Shown here piece after piece: positions 7,884 to 15,914 of a stretch of DNA of 64,000 bases. Position numbers and translations under genes: made by a program. The stretch comes from Nitrospirota bacterium (GTDB lineage Bacteria > Nitrospirota > Nitrospiria > Nitrospirales > Nitrospiraceae). The stretch lies in assembly GCA_026387665.1 (NCBI GenBank), contig JAPLLG010000013.1, positions 1 to 64,000 of the forward strand. Direction: 5' to 3'. Every line of letters starts with the position of its first letter. Position 1 is the first letter of the stretch. A model generated the notes under the pieces. That model was not told the DNA's origin. It made no database searches and saw only the letters and a list, made by a program, of their open reading frames with translations.

Positions 7884-8007
7884 GGCGCCGCGACTCCGCA
7901 CGGCGCCTCCCGCTGAGGCAGACAGGTCCCTCCCGATGGAGGGGCCTGTCGTCTTGATCCGCAAGAGAAGCTGGGTGTAAGAAAGCAGAAGAGGAACTGT
8001 CGGCGCC
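7884..8007 (+). promoter_or_regulatory. Structured leader before the epimerase gene
   Basis: The 222-base gap holds two strong hairpins. GGCGCCG (7884-7890) pairs with CGGCGCC (7901-7907). GACAGGTCCCTCC (7921-7933) pairs with GGAGGGGCCTGTC (7938-7950). A third CGGCGCC at 8001-8007, just before the ribosome binding site at 8013-8020, could compete for the first stem. This looks like a regulated or terminating leader. I could not match it to a known riboswitch. Confidence 0.4.
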
Positions 8008-8026
8008 ACGCGAAAGGAGGTGAACC

Positions 8027-8944
8027 ATGCACATTATTGTGACCGGCGGAACGGGCTTCATCGGTCGGCCCTTATGTGCATCCTTAAGTCAGGAGGGGCA
8101 TCGGGTGACTCTCCTCACGAGAAGGAAGGAAGAGGCGCAACGATCCTGTGGCTCCACCGTCACGGCCGTCGAGTGGAATGGCAAAGAGGCGGGAGTTTGG
8201 GAGCATTGTCTCGAAGGTGCCGATGCTGTCATCAATCTTGCCGGTGCGCCCATTGCTGATGCCCGCTGGAGCGATGCCCGCAAGCGACTCCTCACAGAAA
8301 GCCGGGTCCTCACCACTCGTCTGCTGGTAGAAGCCCTGTCCCGCCGGTCCTCGAAACCGCGCATTCTGATTAGTGCCTCCGGTATCGGCTACTACGGGGC
8401 CAGCGACGATCGCCTGCTGGATGAGGGCGCCGCGCGCGGCCAAGGATTTCTGGCCGATCTCTGTCTCGCATGGGAAGCGGAGGCACTTCGGGCTGCGGAG
8501 TTCGGTGTGCGAGTCGTCACGTTACGGACCGGAATGGTGCTCGAACGAGACGGCGGGGCCTTGCCGAAGATGCTGTTGCCGTTTCGGCTCTTCGTTGGCG
8601 GGCCGATCATGCCGGGGACTCAGTGGGTGTCGTGGATCCATCGGCGTGACCACATCGGTCTGATCCAGTGGCTGCTCGCAATGCCGAGCGTCTCTGGCCC
8701 CGTCAATGCTGTGGCTCCCGAGGCTGTAACGATGAACCGGTTCTGCAAGGTGCTCGGGCAAGTCCTCCACCGGCCGTCCTGGCTTCCCCTGCCTGGCTTC
8801 GCGCTACACATGGCGATGGGTGAACTCGGGACGCTCATGACCACGGGCCAACGGGTCAATCCGGCGAAGGCGCTCTCCGGGGGCTACGTCTTTCGCTACC
8901 CGACGCTGGAACCGGCCTTGCGGGCGATCCTCGCGAAAGGATGA
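8027..8944 (+). CDS. TIGR01777-family NAD(P)-dependent epimerase
   Basis: A 305-residue extended short-chain dehydrogenase. The nucleotide-binding motif TGGTGFIG is at residues 6-13. ISASGIGYYG marks the usual active-site region of this subfamily, and VNAVAPEAVTMNRF the C-terminal part typical of TIGR01777 (YfcH-like) proteins. The substrate is unknown for the whole family. A near-perfect ribosome binding site (AAAGGAGGTG) precedes the ATG. In other bacteria such genes are found in light-induced CarH/LitR regulons, which fits its place here. It probably acts in the cytoplasm on a nucleotide sugar or lipid-like substrate, an inference only. Confidence 0.85.
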   Translation: MHIIVTGGTGFIGRPLCASLSQEGHRVTLLTRRKEEAQRSCGSTVTAVEWNGKEAGVWEHCLEGADAVINLAGAPIADARWSDARKRLLTESRVLTTRLLVEALSRRSSKPRILISASGIGYYGASDDRLLDEGAARGQGFLADLCLAWEAEALRAAEFGVRVVTLRTGMVLERDGGALPKMLLPFRLFVGGPIMPGTQWVSWIHRRDHIGLIQWLLAMPSVSGPVNAVAPEAVTMNRFCKVLGQVLHRPSWLPLPGFALHMAMGELGTLMTTGQRVNPAKALSGGYVFRYPTLEPALRAILAKG

Positions 8945-9175
8945 ATGGGCATCGTTTATGATCTCGTCAATGGGATACCTTCATGCACGTGCCGTCGCCT
9001 TTGCCATCGGCAAGGTTGTGTTCTTGCCCTTCGTCGCAGCGCTGTCGATCCGAACCTTCAAGCTGCATGGAACGTCTCCCTCAGCGATCGATTTCTCTGA
9101 ATTCACTCGTGCTGCTCGCAGGACTCTCGGTACTCGGATTCGCACATCAACGGTAGTTCACAAGGAGGCATTCGC

Positions 9176-9595
9176 ATGATGACCAAGAAGATCGGTATCA
9201 CCAGCTACGTATTGTTGAGCCTGTTAACGGTCGTGCTGTTTCAGATCTCAGGGAAAACGAGCGACGTCAGGGCTGCCGAGGGGCAGGATAAGGCAGGGAG
9301 TCAGGCCCAGCGACCGCACGGAGACGAGGCCAACCTGCCGAATGGGGTGATCGGCCTGTCGCTGCATGTCGGGGCGGAACGTATCGGCGATCCTGCTTCG
9401 TTGTATGTAGCCCATGTGCATCCGGAGGGCCCTGCCCAGCAAGCAGGCCTGAAGCACGGAGATGAGGTGGTGACGGTGAACGGTGCGGCGGTAGTCGGTA
9501 AGACCTATGAACAGGTGGTGAAGATGGTGCGCGGGGAAGCGGGCACAGTGGTGAAACTGGGGGTGAAGGGGGAGGGGTGGGGCTGCGCGAGCTAG
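9176..9595 (+). CDS. Exported PDZ-domain protein, frameshifted at the 3' end
   Basis: The product has an N-terminal signal or anchor (residues 8-25) and one PDZ domain from about residue 55: GVIGLSLHVG, YVAHVHPEGPAQQAGLKHGD, VTVNGAAVVGKTYEQVVKMV. The frame ends at TAG 9593-9595 with an odd GWGCAS tail. In another frame the same DNA continues as LRELVITRIASEKLYKGEMG to a stop at 9664-9666. This is how such PDZ proteins normally end. The shift lies in the G-rich stretch 9558-9583. It could be a real mutation, a slippage site or a sequencing error. The start is ATG-ATG behind AAGGAGG. Confidence 0.75.
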   Translation: MMTKKIGITSYVLLSLLTVVLFQISGKTSDVRAAEGQDKAGSQAQRPHGDEANLPNGVIGLSLHVGAERIGDPASLYVAHVHPEGPAQQAGLKHGDEVVTVNGAAVVGKTYEQVVKMVRGEAGTVVKLGVKGEGWGCAS

Positions 9596-9675
9596 TGATC
9601 ACGAGGATCGCCAGCGAAAAACTCTATAAGGGCGAGATGGGATCCCATGGTGGTCCGGCGCGATAGGGGTGCATC

Positions 9676-10206
9676 ATGATCAACAGCCTGAAACTATTTG
9701 CGGCTCTTGGACTCATCGTCATGCTTGGCGGGGGTGCCGCGTTTGGTGAACCGGCAGCCGTTGCGGCTGGCTCACCGCGGACCAGCCTGACGAAAGCGCA
9801 TATCTATCTGGGGGCCGGCGATTACCGTCGGGCGCTGGAGGTCTGCCAGAGAGAAATCGACGACGAACCCTCCGTCGAAGCCTATATCCATTTGACCTAT
9901 GTGTTCCATGCGATCGATGCCTACTTAGACCATCTGTCTCGGGAGGAGCGGTGGAACACAGTGGAACAGTTGTATCTGAATTTTGCCTACAAGGATCCGC
10001 AAGATTTGATCGATCCTCCTGGTGGGCTGGCCCGCATGGCGAAGGAGATGATTCAGACCGGCGTGCATCAACAATCTGACGTGAGCGCCGCGATGGCCAC
10101 CCGTCTGAACAAGAGCGAGGCAGATCGGTTGTGGCAGCAACAGACTCAATGGCGTACGGCGAATCCACAGACCTGGTGGACTGGCATCCCGGACGCATGG
10201 CGTTGA
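9676..10206 (+). CDS. Exported helical (TPR-like) protein, unknown function
   Basis: A 176-residue protein with a signal peptide of about 24 residues (LFAALGLIVMLGGGAAFGE). The mature part begins with one TPR-like helix pair (AHIYLGAGDYRRALEVCQRE). The rest is helical and Trp-rich at the end (QTWWTGIPDAWR). It lies nine bases behind the shifted-frame end of the PDZ gene, so the two are likely co-transcribed. No enzyme motif is visible. Confidence 0.65.
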   Translation: MINSLKLFAALGLIVMLGGGAAFGEPAAVAAGSPRTSLTKAHIYLGAGDYRRALEVCQREIDDEPSVEAYIHLTYVFHAIDAYLDHLSREERWNTVEQLYLNFAYKDPQDLIDPPGGLARMAKEMIQTGVHQQSDVSAAMATRLNKSEADRLWQQQTQWRTANPQTWWTGIPDAWR

Positions 10207-10301
10207 AGCGAGCGTAGGTTGAACGTTCGGCTTTCGCCCATCGTGGGTCGCCGGCAAGCCCGCGAGGACTATTTAGCCCTCGGCAGACAACAGAGGACGA
10301 G

Positions 10302-11255
10302 ATGACAACCGCGCCGCTCCGTCTTGGCATCAGCCGCTGCCTCCTCGGTGACGAGGTCCGTTTTGACGGGGGCCATAGGCGGGACAGTTTTCTCACAGAC
10401 GTGCTGGGCCGTTATGTGGAATGGGTTCCAGTCTGTCCCGAAGTGGAGGCCGGTCTCGGCACGCCCAGGGACGCGATGAAGCTGGTGGGCGATCCTCTCC
10501 ATCCCAGGCTCGTAACCATCGAGAGCGGAATCGATCACACGAAGGCGCTCGAAAAGATGAGCGTCCGGCGCATCCGTGAACTACAAAAGCTGGACCTCTC
10601 CGGATACGTGTTCAAAAAGAACTCGCCGAGCTGCGGCATCGAACAGGTTCGCATCTATAATGAGCAGGGGAAGCAGAACGGAAACGGGGTCGGGCTGTTT
10701 GCTCGGGCCTTCATCGAGCAGTTCCCTCTGATTCCGGTCGAGGACGAAGGGAAGCTCTGCGAGCCAACGATCAGAGAAAATTTCATCGAACGGATCTTTT
10801 GTTATCGCCGCTGGCAGGATTTCATGCAGGGCAAAGTCACGAGACAGGCCCTGGTGCAGTTCCACACGATCCACAAATATCTGTTGATGGCCCATAGTCC
10901 GCAACAATACCAAGCGCTCGGGCGGCTGGTCGGTCACACTCATCGACAGAGCCCCAAGACACTCGCCAACTTCTATGGCAAGCTCTTCATGAAGACCTTG
11001 GCCATGAAGGCGACGGTGCGCAAACAGGTGAACGTGCTCCAGCACATGCTGGGATACTTCAAAAAGATGCTGAACACTCAGGAAAAGGCAGATCTATTGG
11101 GCGCGATTGACGATTATCATCGCGAGCGCACGCCGCTGGTTGTCCCGTTGACGCTGATCAAACACTATGTCCAGGTCTTTGACGTGAGCTATCTGCGGGA
11201 TCAAATCTATCTTAGGCCTGACCCAAAAGAACTCATGCTGCGCAATCATGCATAA
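10302..11255 (+). CDS. DUF523-DUF1722 (YbgA-type) fusion protein
   Basis: A 317-residue protein of two known domains. Residues 1-150 are DUF523: LGISRCLLGDEVRFDGGH, VPVCPEVEAGLGTPR, and FKKNSPSCG. Three conserved Cys suggest metal or cluster binding. Residues 185-310 are DUF1722 (the E. coli YbgA domain): LVQFHTIHKYLLMAHSPQQY, LANFYGKLFMKTL. In E. coli and pseudomonads this architecture is linked to photolyase genes and light-responsive MerR regulators. Here it lies downstream of a CarH-type regulator but no photolyase is in the window. The biochemical function is not established. Confidence 0.88.
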   Translation: MTTAPLRLGISRCLLGDEVRFDGGHRRDSFLTDVLGRYVEWVPVCPEVEAGLGTPRDAMKLVGDPLHPRLVTIESGIDHTKALEKMSVRRIRELQKLDLSGYVFKKNSPSCGIEQVRIYNEQGKQNGNGVGLFARAFIEQFPLIPVEDEGKLCEPTIRENFIERIFCYRRWQDFMQGKVTRQALVQFHTIHKYLLMAHSPQQYQALGRLVGHTHRQSPKTLANFYGKLFMKTLAMKATVRKQVNVLQHMLGYFKKMLNTQEKADLLGAIDDYHRERTPLVVPLTLIKHYVQVFDVSYLRDQIYLRPDPKELMLRNHA

Positions 11256-11268
11256 AAGGAGTCCGGTA

Positions 11269-11775
11269 ATGGCGGCTGTACGAGGAGTGATTCTGGTTGG
11301 TCATGGCGGGATTCCCAAAGACTGCCCGCAGGAGTTGGTCACGAGGCTAAAACGATTGGAGGCTCAGCGGCGAGCTGCCAAGCTGCCTCGCTCCCAGGAA
11401 GAAATCGAGCTGGATGGCAAGATCCGAAGCTGGCCGAGGACTGCTGAGACGGAGCCCTATCAGGCAGGCCTCGAAGCAGTCGCAGCGCGCTTGCGCGCGC
11501 AACTGGACGGGGTCCTCTTTGCCGTAGCCTACAACGAATTTTGCGCCCCGACCCTGGAAGAGTCGGTGGAAGGGCTGATCAAGCAGGGCGCGACCCACAT
11601 TACCGTAACCACGACGATGTTCACGCCAGGCGGCTCGCACTCGGAGGTTGAGATTCCGGAAATCCTCGACCATCTGAAGCCGAAGCATCCAGGCATCGAA
11701 CTCCGTTACGCCTGGCCCTTCGATCTAAATCTTGTCGCGAACACCTTGGCGGAACAGATCAAACGATTTTCTTGA
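11269..11775 (+). CDS. CbiX-like cobaltochelatase
   Basis: The ATG at 11269 has AAAGGAG seven bases upstream and is preferred over the one at 11248, which overlaps the previous gene. The protein (168 residues) has the class-II chelatase pattern: GVILVGHGG near the N-terminus with the metal-binding His, and FTPGGSHSEVEIP with the second His and a Glu. CbiX inserts cobalt into sirohydrochlorin in anaerobic-type B12 synthesis. An insertion of about 30 residues (RRAAKLPRSQEEIELDG) follows the first motif. It directly follows the DUF523-DUF1722 gene, and its product pathway supplies the cofactor of the regulator at 4076. Confidence 0.75.
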   Translation: MAAVRGVILVGHGGIPKDCPQELVTRLKRLEAQRRAAKLPRSQEEIELDGKIRSWPRTAETEPYQAGLEAVAARLRAQLDGVLFAVAYNEFCAPTLEESVEGLIKQGATHITVTTTMFTPGGSHSEVEIPEILDHLKPKHPGIELRYAWPFDLNLVANTLAEQIKRFS

Positions 11776-11897
11776 ATAGGATCGCGGGGCGTCTGTGCAT
11801 GCATGGGCAGGAATTAATTTACAGCGGAGGATTCTTTTTTGCCCTTCGCCGAGTGTACAATGCGAAACTTTGTTTCAGAACATTGTCGAGTCACAGC

Positions 11898-12476
11898 ATG
11901 CTGCCCCTGAAAGCTGAATTAGCCAAAGCCTTCCACGACACAAAATCGTTCAAGTGGGACCAGGGTAAAGGGTTCACCCTCGCGTCCGGCTTAACCAGCC
12001 CCTTCTACGTCGATTGCCGGTCCCTCATGGCCCATCCAAGCTCGCGCAGACTGGTGGCCAACTTGGCCTGCGAGGCGCTGAAGTCTGTCGAGCTCGATTG
12101 CCTCGGCGGACTGGAGATCGGGGCCATTTCCATTGCCACCAGCATCTCTGATTTTGCCTTCGCATCCAAGCCGCCGCGAACCTGGAAAACCTTTGTGGTG
12201 CGGAAACAGGCGAAGGACCATGGGCTCGGGAAGCTGATCGAAGGATCGTTTCAGCCGGGGAATCGCGCGGTGATCGTCGATGATGTGCTGACCAGCGGAG
12301 GATCGCTCCTCAAAGCCGTCGCTGCCGCCAGAGGCGCAGGACTGATTGTGACCCATGCCTTGGTGATCGTGGACCGGAAGGAACAGGATGGCCGAAAGAA
12401 AATTGAAGCGGAAGGGCTGACGCTTCTGAGCCTATTGGATATTGATGATCTGACCAGCGCGCAACCGCACTCCTAG
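11898..12476 (+). CDS. pyrE: Orotate phosphoribosyltransferase
   Basis: Makes OMP from orotate and PRPP in pyrimidine synthesis. The start at 11898 (MLPLKAELAKAFHDT) is chosen because homologous sequence begins there; the longer frame to 11772 has no ribosome binding site. The 192-residue product has SGLTSPFYVDCR (orotate-binding loop), LGGLEIGAISIA, the catalytic loop RKQAKDHG with Lys, and the PRPP motif VIVDDVLTSGGS. The start has only a weak ribosome binding site. It is a stand-alone pyr gene at the end of the plus-strand train. Confidence 0.85.
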   Translation: MLPLKAELAKAFHDTKSFKWDQGKGFTLASGLTSPFYVDCRSLMAHPSSRRLVANLACEALKSVELDCLGGLEIGAISIATSISDFAFASKPPRTWKTFVVRKQAKDHGLGKLIEGSFQPGNRAVIVDDVLTSGGSLLKAVAAARGAGLIVTHALVIVDRKEQDGRKKIEAEGLTLLSLLDIDDLTSAQPHS

Positions 12477-12483
12477 CGACCCC

Positions 12484-12792
12484 CTACTTACAGCGAAACT
12501 CAATCCCCCATCGGCGCTCCTGAATGATTTCTTGAGCCCCTTCGACATGGCCTGCCATACGGGTTCGGCCTTTCGTCTCCCCCTCGCGCACAATGGTATA
12601 AAGCCCGCCGCACTTCTCCTGCATGAGGGCGATGGCGTCCTTGCGAGAGGAGGCCAGGATCGCTCCCTGCTCTCCCTTGAAGGGATAGATCACCACCCCT
12701 CCATCGGCCCGCTCCTGAACCAGCTTAGCCCCCTCGGCACAGCCGACTAAGGCAAGAGCAACAAGGAGACTAAAACTTGACCCAATCTTCAT
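12484..12792 (-). CDS. Small lipoprotein, unknown function
   Basis: A 102-residue protein with a lipoprotein signal (LLVALALVGCAEG, Cys at about residue 18). The mature part contains GGVVIYPFKGEQG, two further Cys (QEKCGG and the C-terminal RCK) that could form a disulfide, and a basic end. It is convergent with pyrE (seven-base gap) and divergent from the rhodanese gene, with which it shares a 36-base promoter region. Family not recognised. Confidence 0.7.
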   Translation of the reverse strand: MKIGSSFSLLVALALVGCAEGAKLVQERADGGVVIYPFKGEQGAILASSRKDAIALMQEKCGGLYTIVREGETKGRTRMAGHVEGAQEIIQERRWGIEFRCK

Positions 12793-12828
12793 GCAATCCC
12801 TATCATAGCTATCGTAAGGAGGCCCATC

Positions 12829-13245
12829 ATGACCAAGCCCATCGTCAGAACCCTTGTCGGCCTGTTTCTACTATCGACCGTCACGATTAGTGGCGTGTCA
12901 GCCGATCATTCGTACCAGCTCAGCGTTCAGCAATTGCGGTCTGGATTGACCAAGGCTCCCTCGATGAACCAGAAGGGGTTCATCTTGATCGATGTCCGTT
13001 CCACGGAAGAACATGCGGAAGGATTTATTCCAGGAACAGACCTGAACATCGACTTCCGGGAGATCAAGGCTCGACATCGGGACATCGGCGCCCAGCTGGA
13101 GGACCACCTGGTGGTCTATTGCCAGTCCGGCCATCGGAGCAACATTGCGGCGGAAACCTTGGCGGACTTGGGCTACCGTCATGTCTACAACCTCACCGGC
13201 AGCATGGATGCGTGGGTTGCGGCAGGATTTCCGTTGGGAAAATAA
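12829..13245 (+). CDS. Exported single-domain rhodanese
   Basis: A 138-residue protein with a signal peptide (residues 1-25, ending SGVSAD) and one rhodanese domain: FILIDVRSTEEHAEGFIPG, then the active-site loop YCQSGHRS with the catalytic Cys, then GYRHVYNLTGSMDAWVAAG. Rhodaneses move sulfane sulfur; periplasmic ones are often linked to sulfur detoxification. The gene has TAAGGAGG eight bases upstream of the ATG. It is followed within ten bases by a 124-bp inverted repeat. Confidence 0.85.
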   Translation: MTKPIVRTLVGLFLLSTVTISGVSADHSYQLSVQQLRSGLTKAPSMNQKGFILIDVRSTEEHAEGFIPGTDLNIDFREIKARHRDIGAQLEDHLVVYCQSGHRSNIAAETLADLGYRHVYNLTGSMDAWVAAGFPLGK

Positions 13246-13253
13246 CGCCGCTA

Positions 13254-13377
13254 GCAGGATGCTGAAAAAGTCCGCCAGCTTCGTTCTCGCTTCGCTCAGA
13301 CCCTCAACGTACCCTCGGGTACGATTCGGCCCTTCGCTTGCTGCGGCCTTGCTGGACGGCTTTTTTGAGCATCCTGC
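13254..13377 (+). repeat. 124-bp inverted-repeat element, full copy
   Basis: The left arm begins GCAGGATGCTGAAAAAGTCC, and the right arm ends CTTTTTTGAGCATCCTGC. Between them is an inner palindrome GTACCCTCGGGTAC. It starts eight bases after the rhodanese stop codon. Related copies occur at 40713-40830, 43777-43811 and 61440-61460. It resembles a small non-autonomous repeat (MITE or REP type) and could form a long hairpin in the transcript. Confidence 0.75.
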
Positions 13378-13413
13378 ATGGGCCTCTATCCTCATGCCAC
13401 GATCTCATCTGCT

Positions 13414-14307
13414 CTATCTCGTCTTGGCTCCTGCCTGCTCACGTCTCGGACTGATCCCGATCACCGCTGGTAGTCCGATGTGAGTCGTGGTGCTCTCTTC
13501 CAGCAAAGGAATCCAGCTGTGAAAGCCTGCCATCTTGGACGTGGCTTGCCGGAGCGACGGGCTGACTGCGACGTCAGAGGACGATCCTCCATCCATCGCC
13601 ATAACCTGACGAAGCGAAGGAAAGGCGTCCCGCAGACATTCCCCCAGGGCATGGAGGGAGACAACATCCGTGGTCTTGAGGATGAGGAGGTGCCCATCCC
13701 CTTGCTCTGCGACGAGGGTCTGGTGCGCGCGCTTCCCTGTTTGGCGGACCCGAATTTTTCCGGTCCGGTCGAGGAGCATCAGGGATTGCGCCACTTCCCG
13801 GTAAGGAATCTGCTGTTCATCAAAACTGTCAAAGGTCAGGTCCAGCACCCTCGCGCGGCGTGAGCCTGCCTCTGCCGGTTCTGCCACAAACAATCCCAGC
13901 CACGTGCCATGCCGCCTGCTTCCCATCGAGCGGCCCTCTCCATAGAGCAGTCCGAGATAGGCATAGTTCTCGCGGAAGAGCCCGGCATTGAAGACCAGGT
14001 CGTGGCCGGTTCGCTCTTGCCATTGGTGGATATCGAGAGGATTCGTCAGGCCATCCTGCTGATAGTAATGCACGGTAAAGCGGTAACGCTCCGGGTCGAC
14101 GTCAATGGCGACCAAAGGTGGAACATCAGGACATTTCGCTTGAGGGCTCCAGATGGAGATGGAGAGGCCTTCTCCCAGCCGGTCCCCTATAAGGCTTTGG
14201 GCCGATGCTGCCGAAGGCCCGCTGGACATGACGATAACGACAGCCAGGAGAAATCCGGCTGAGCGGGTGAGAGGGAACGGCCTGTGGAAACTCTTGTCCT
14301 GTGCCAT
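13414..14307 (-). CDS. Exported phosphodiester glycosidase-like (NAGPA/DUF2233) protein
   Basis: A 297-residue protein with a signal peptide (about residues 1-37, FLLAVVIVMSSGPSAASAQ). The mature region matches the phosphodiester glycosidase family: VFNAGLFREN near the middle and VMAMDGGSSSDVAVS near the end, the conserved Asn and Asp-Gly-Gly residues. Family members cleave GlcNAc-phosphodiester bonds or related linkages. The true substrate here is unknown but is likely extracytoplasmic. It lies on the minus strand, downstream of the nuo operon with a hairpin between. Confidence 0.7.
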   Translation of the reverse strand: MAQDKSFHRPFPLTRSAGFLLAVVIVMSSGPSAASAQSLIGDRLGEGLSISIWSPQAKCPDVPPLVAIDVDPERYRFTVHYYQQDGLTNPLDIHQWQERTGHDLVFNAGLFRENYAYLGLLYGEGRSMGSRRHGTWLGLFVAEPAEAGSRRARVLDLTFDSFDEQQIPYREVAQSLMLLDRTGKIRVRQTGKRAHQTLVAEQGDGHLLILKTTDVVSLHALGECLRDAFPSLRQVMAMDGGSSSDVAVSPSLRQATSKMAGFHSWIPLLEESTTTHIGLPAVIGISPRREQAGAKTR

Positions 14308-14380
14308 AGGATCTCGAATCGTGGTCCAGCAATCGAGTATAGAGAGGGCCGGCGCGCAGCGTCAATCGTTCACACGGAAG

Positions 14381-14407
14381 CCCGGCGCTCCGTCCTGCAG
14401 CGCCGGG
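14381..14407 (-). terminator. Hairpin behind the nuo operon
   Basis: A perfect nine-base stem (CCCGGCGCT / AGCGCCGGG, nine-base loop) lies 14 bases downstream of the nuoN stop. No T-run follows on the minus strand, so termination may be Rho-assisted or leaky into the next gene. Confidence 0.45.
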
Positions 14408-14420
14408 AGCGGAGGCTCAC

Positions 14421-15914
14421 TTATGGATTGATGACGGCAGGAGGAATGGCCGTGAGGGGTAAATCCACCAAGCCTGAAAACATCATCGTGGCAGAGACCA
14501 CCCAATCGGTGAAGGGCTGCGGATAGATACCGATCGTGAGGGTGCCGGCGAGACAGACGTACAGCACCGCTTTGATCGGACCGGAGACCCTGATGGGTGA
14601 CGGGTCGTGGGGTTCGCTGATGTACATCTTCTTCACGACGATGAGGTAGTAGTACATGGAAATGACGATGTTGATGAGCCCCACCGTGATGAGCACGTAG
14701 AGCCCTTCCTTCATGGCCGCGACAAAGATATAGAGCTTGCCGATGAACCCGGCTAACGGCGGCACACCGGCCAGCGACAGCAAGAAAATCAGCATCGAAA
14801 AAGCGAGGAAAGGCGACCGGCGGCCCAGGCCACTGTAGTCGTCGATCTCCTCGCTGCCGATCGCTTCACTCACGGCGATGATGATGGCGAAGGCCCCGAG
14901 GTTCGCGAAGAGATAGGTCAGGAGATAGAACAGGATCGCATCGTTGCCCATCTTGGTCCCGGCTGCGAGCCCGATCAGCACGTTGCCGATCTGCGCGATA
15001 CCGGAATAGGCCAAGAGCCGCTTCATGTTCTTCTGGGCGATGGCCACGATGTTGCCGTAGGTCATCGACAGGACGGATGCGGCCACGAGCAACAGGACCC
15101 AGATCGGCTTAAAGGTCGCCAGCGCGACGAAGAACATTCTGAGGAGAATGGCAAAGGCCGCCCCCTTCGGTGCAATCGACAGAAATGCCGTCACCGGCGT
15201 CGGCGAGCCATGGTACGTGTCGGGAATCCAGGAGTGGAACGGCACGGCGCCGATCTTGAAACCCAGCGCGCCGAAAATCAGCAGGAACCCGATGGCCAGC
15301 CCCGGTGTGACCTGGGTCAACTTCATGTCGGAAAAGACCAGTTGGCCCGTTTCCCCGTAGACCAGGCTGATGCCATAGGCGAGGAGGCCTGCGGCAAACA
15401 CGCCCAGGATGAAAAACTTGATACCCGCTTCATTCGACGCCATGTCCTCGCGGAGATAAGCGACAAGCACGTAGAACCCGAATGTGGAGAATTCCAGCGT
15501 GACGAACACCGATAAGAGGTCGTTGGCGGAGGCCATGAACATCATCCCGAGGGCCGACATCACGACCAGGAAATAATATTCCCCGCGGAAGAACTTGAAT
15601 CGATGGACATAGTCGATCGAGGCCAGAATGACCAAAATGGTCGAGCCGACGATGAACATCTTGAAGAACAGGGCCATCCGGTCGAGCACGAACATGTTCG
15701 CGAAGAGGGTTCCGGTCACGCCGCCGACGTTGAACCAGGCCAGGCAGCCGAGGGTGGCACCGAGCCCGGCGATGCTGAGATAGGCCAATTGCTCGTTGGG
15801 CAAGCGGGGGAACGAAAAATCGACGATCAGGATCAGGCAGAGCCAAGCCGTAAGGATGATTTCCGGCAACAGCAACAGCAGATCGGATGGAGACATGGTG
15901 AGCGAAAAATTCAT
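14421..15914 (-). CDS. nuoN: Complex I membrane subunit NuoN
   Basis: One of the antiporter-like proton-pumping subunits of complex I. The 497-residue protein is almost entirely transmembrane (about 14 helices). It shows the family motifs SVFVTLEFSTFGFYVLVA (Glu on helix 5), PFHSWIPDTYHGSPTPVTAF, SIAPKGAAFAI with the pumping Lys, and LLAYSGIAQIGN. Its ATG overlaps the end of the preceding nuoM by four bases (ATGA). It is the last gene of the operon. Length is normal for NuoN. Confidence 0.95.
   Translation of the reverse strand: MNFSLTMSPSDLLLLLPEIILTAWLCLILIVDFSFPRLPNEQLAYLSIAGLGATLGCLAWFNVGGVTGTLFANMFVLDRMALFFKMFIVGSTILVILASIDYVHRFKFFRGEYYFLVVMSALGMMFMASANDLLSVFVTLEFSTFGFYVLVAYLREDMASNEAGIKFFILGVFAAGLLAYGISLVYGETGQLVFSDMKLTQVTPGLAIGFLLIFGALGFKIGAVPFHSWIPDTYHGSPTPVTAFLSIAPKGAAFAILLRMFFVALATFKPIWVLLLVAASVLSMTYGNIVAIAQKNMKRLLAYSGIAQIGNVLIGLAAGTKMGNDAILFYLLTYLFANLGAFAIIIAVSEAIGSEEIDDYSGLGRRSPFLAFSMLIFLLSLAGVPPLAGFIGKLYIFVAAMKEGLYVLITVGLINIVISMYYYLIVVKKMYISEPHDPSPIRVSGPIKAVLYVCLAGTLTIGIYPQPFTDWVVSATMMFSGLVDLPLTAIPPAVINP

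Noticed and set aside
7805-8026. Possible cobalamin riboswitch in the epimerase leader
   Set aside because: Considered because of the B12-type regulator nearby, but no B12-box-like or other conserved core could be recognised; kept only as an unassigned structured leader.
8958-9179. 73-codon plus-strand frame before the PDZ gene
   Set aside because: No ribosome binding site and no family pattern; treated as intergenic.
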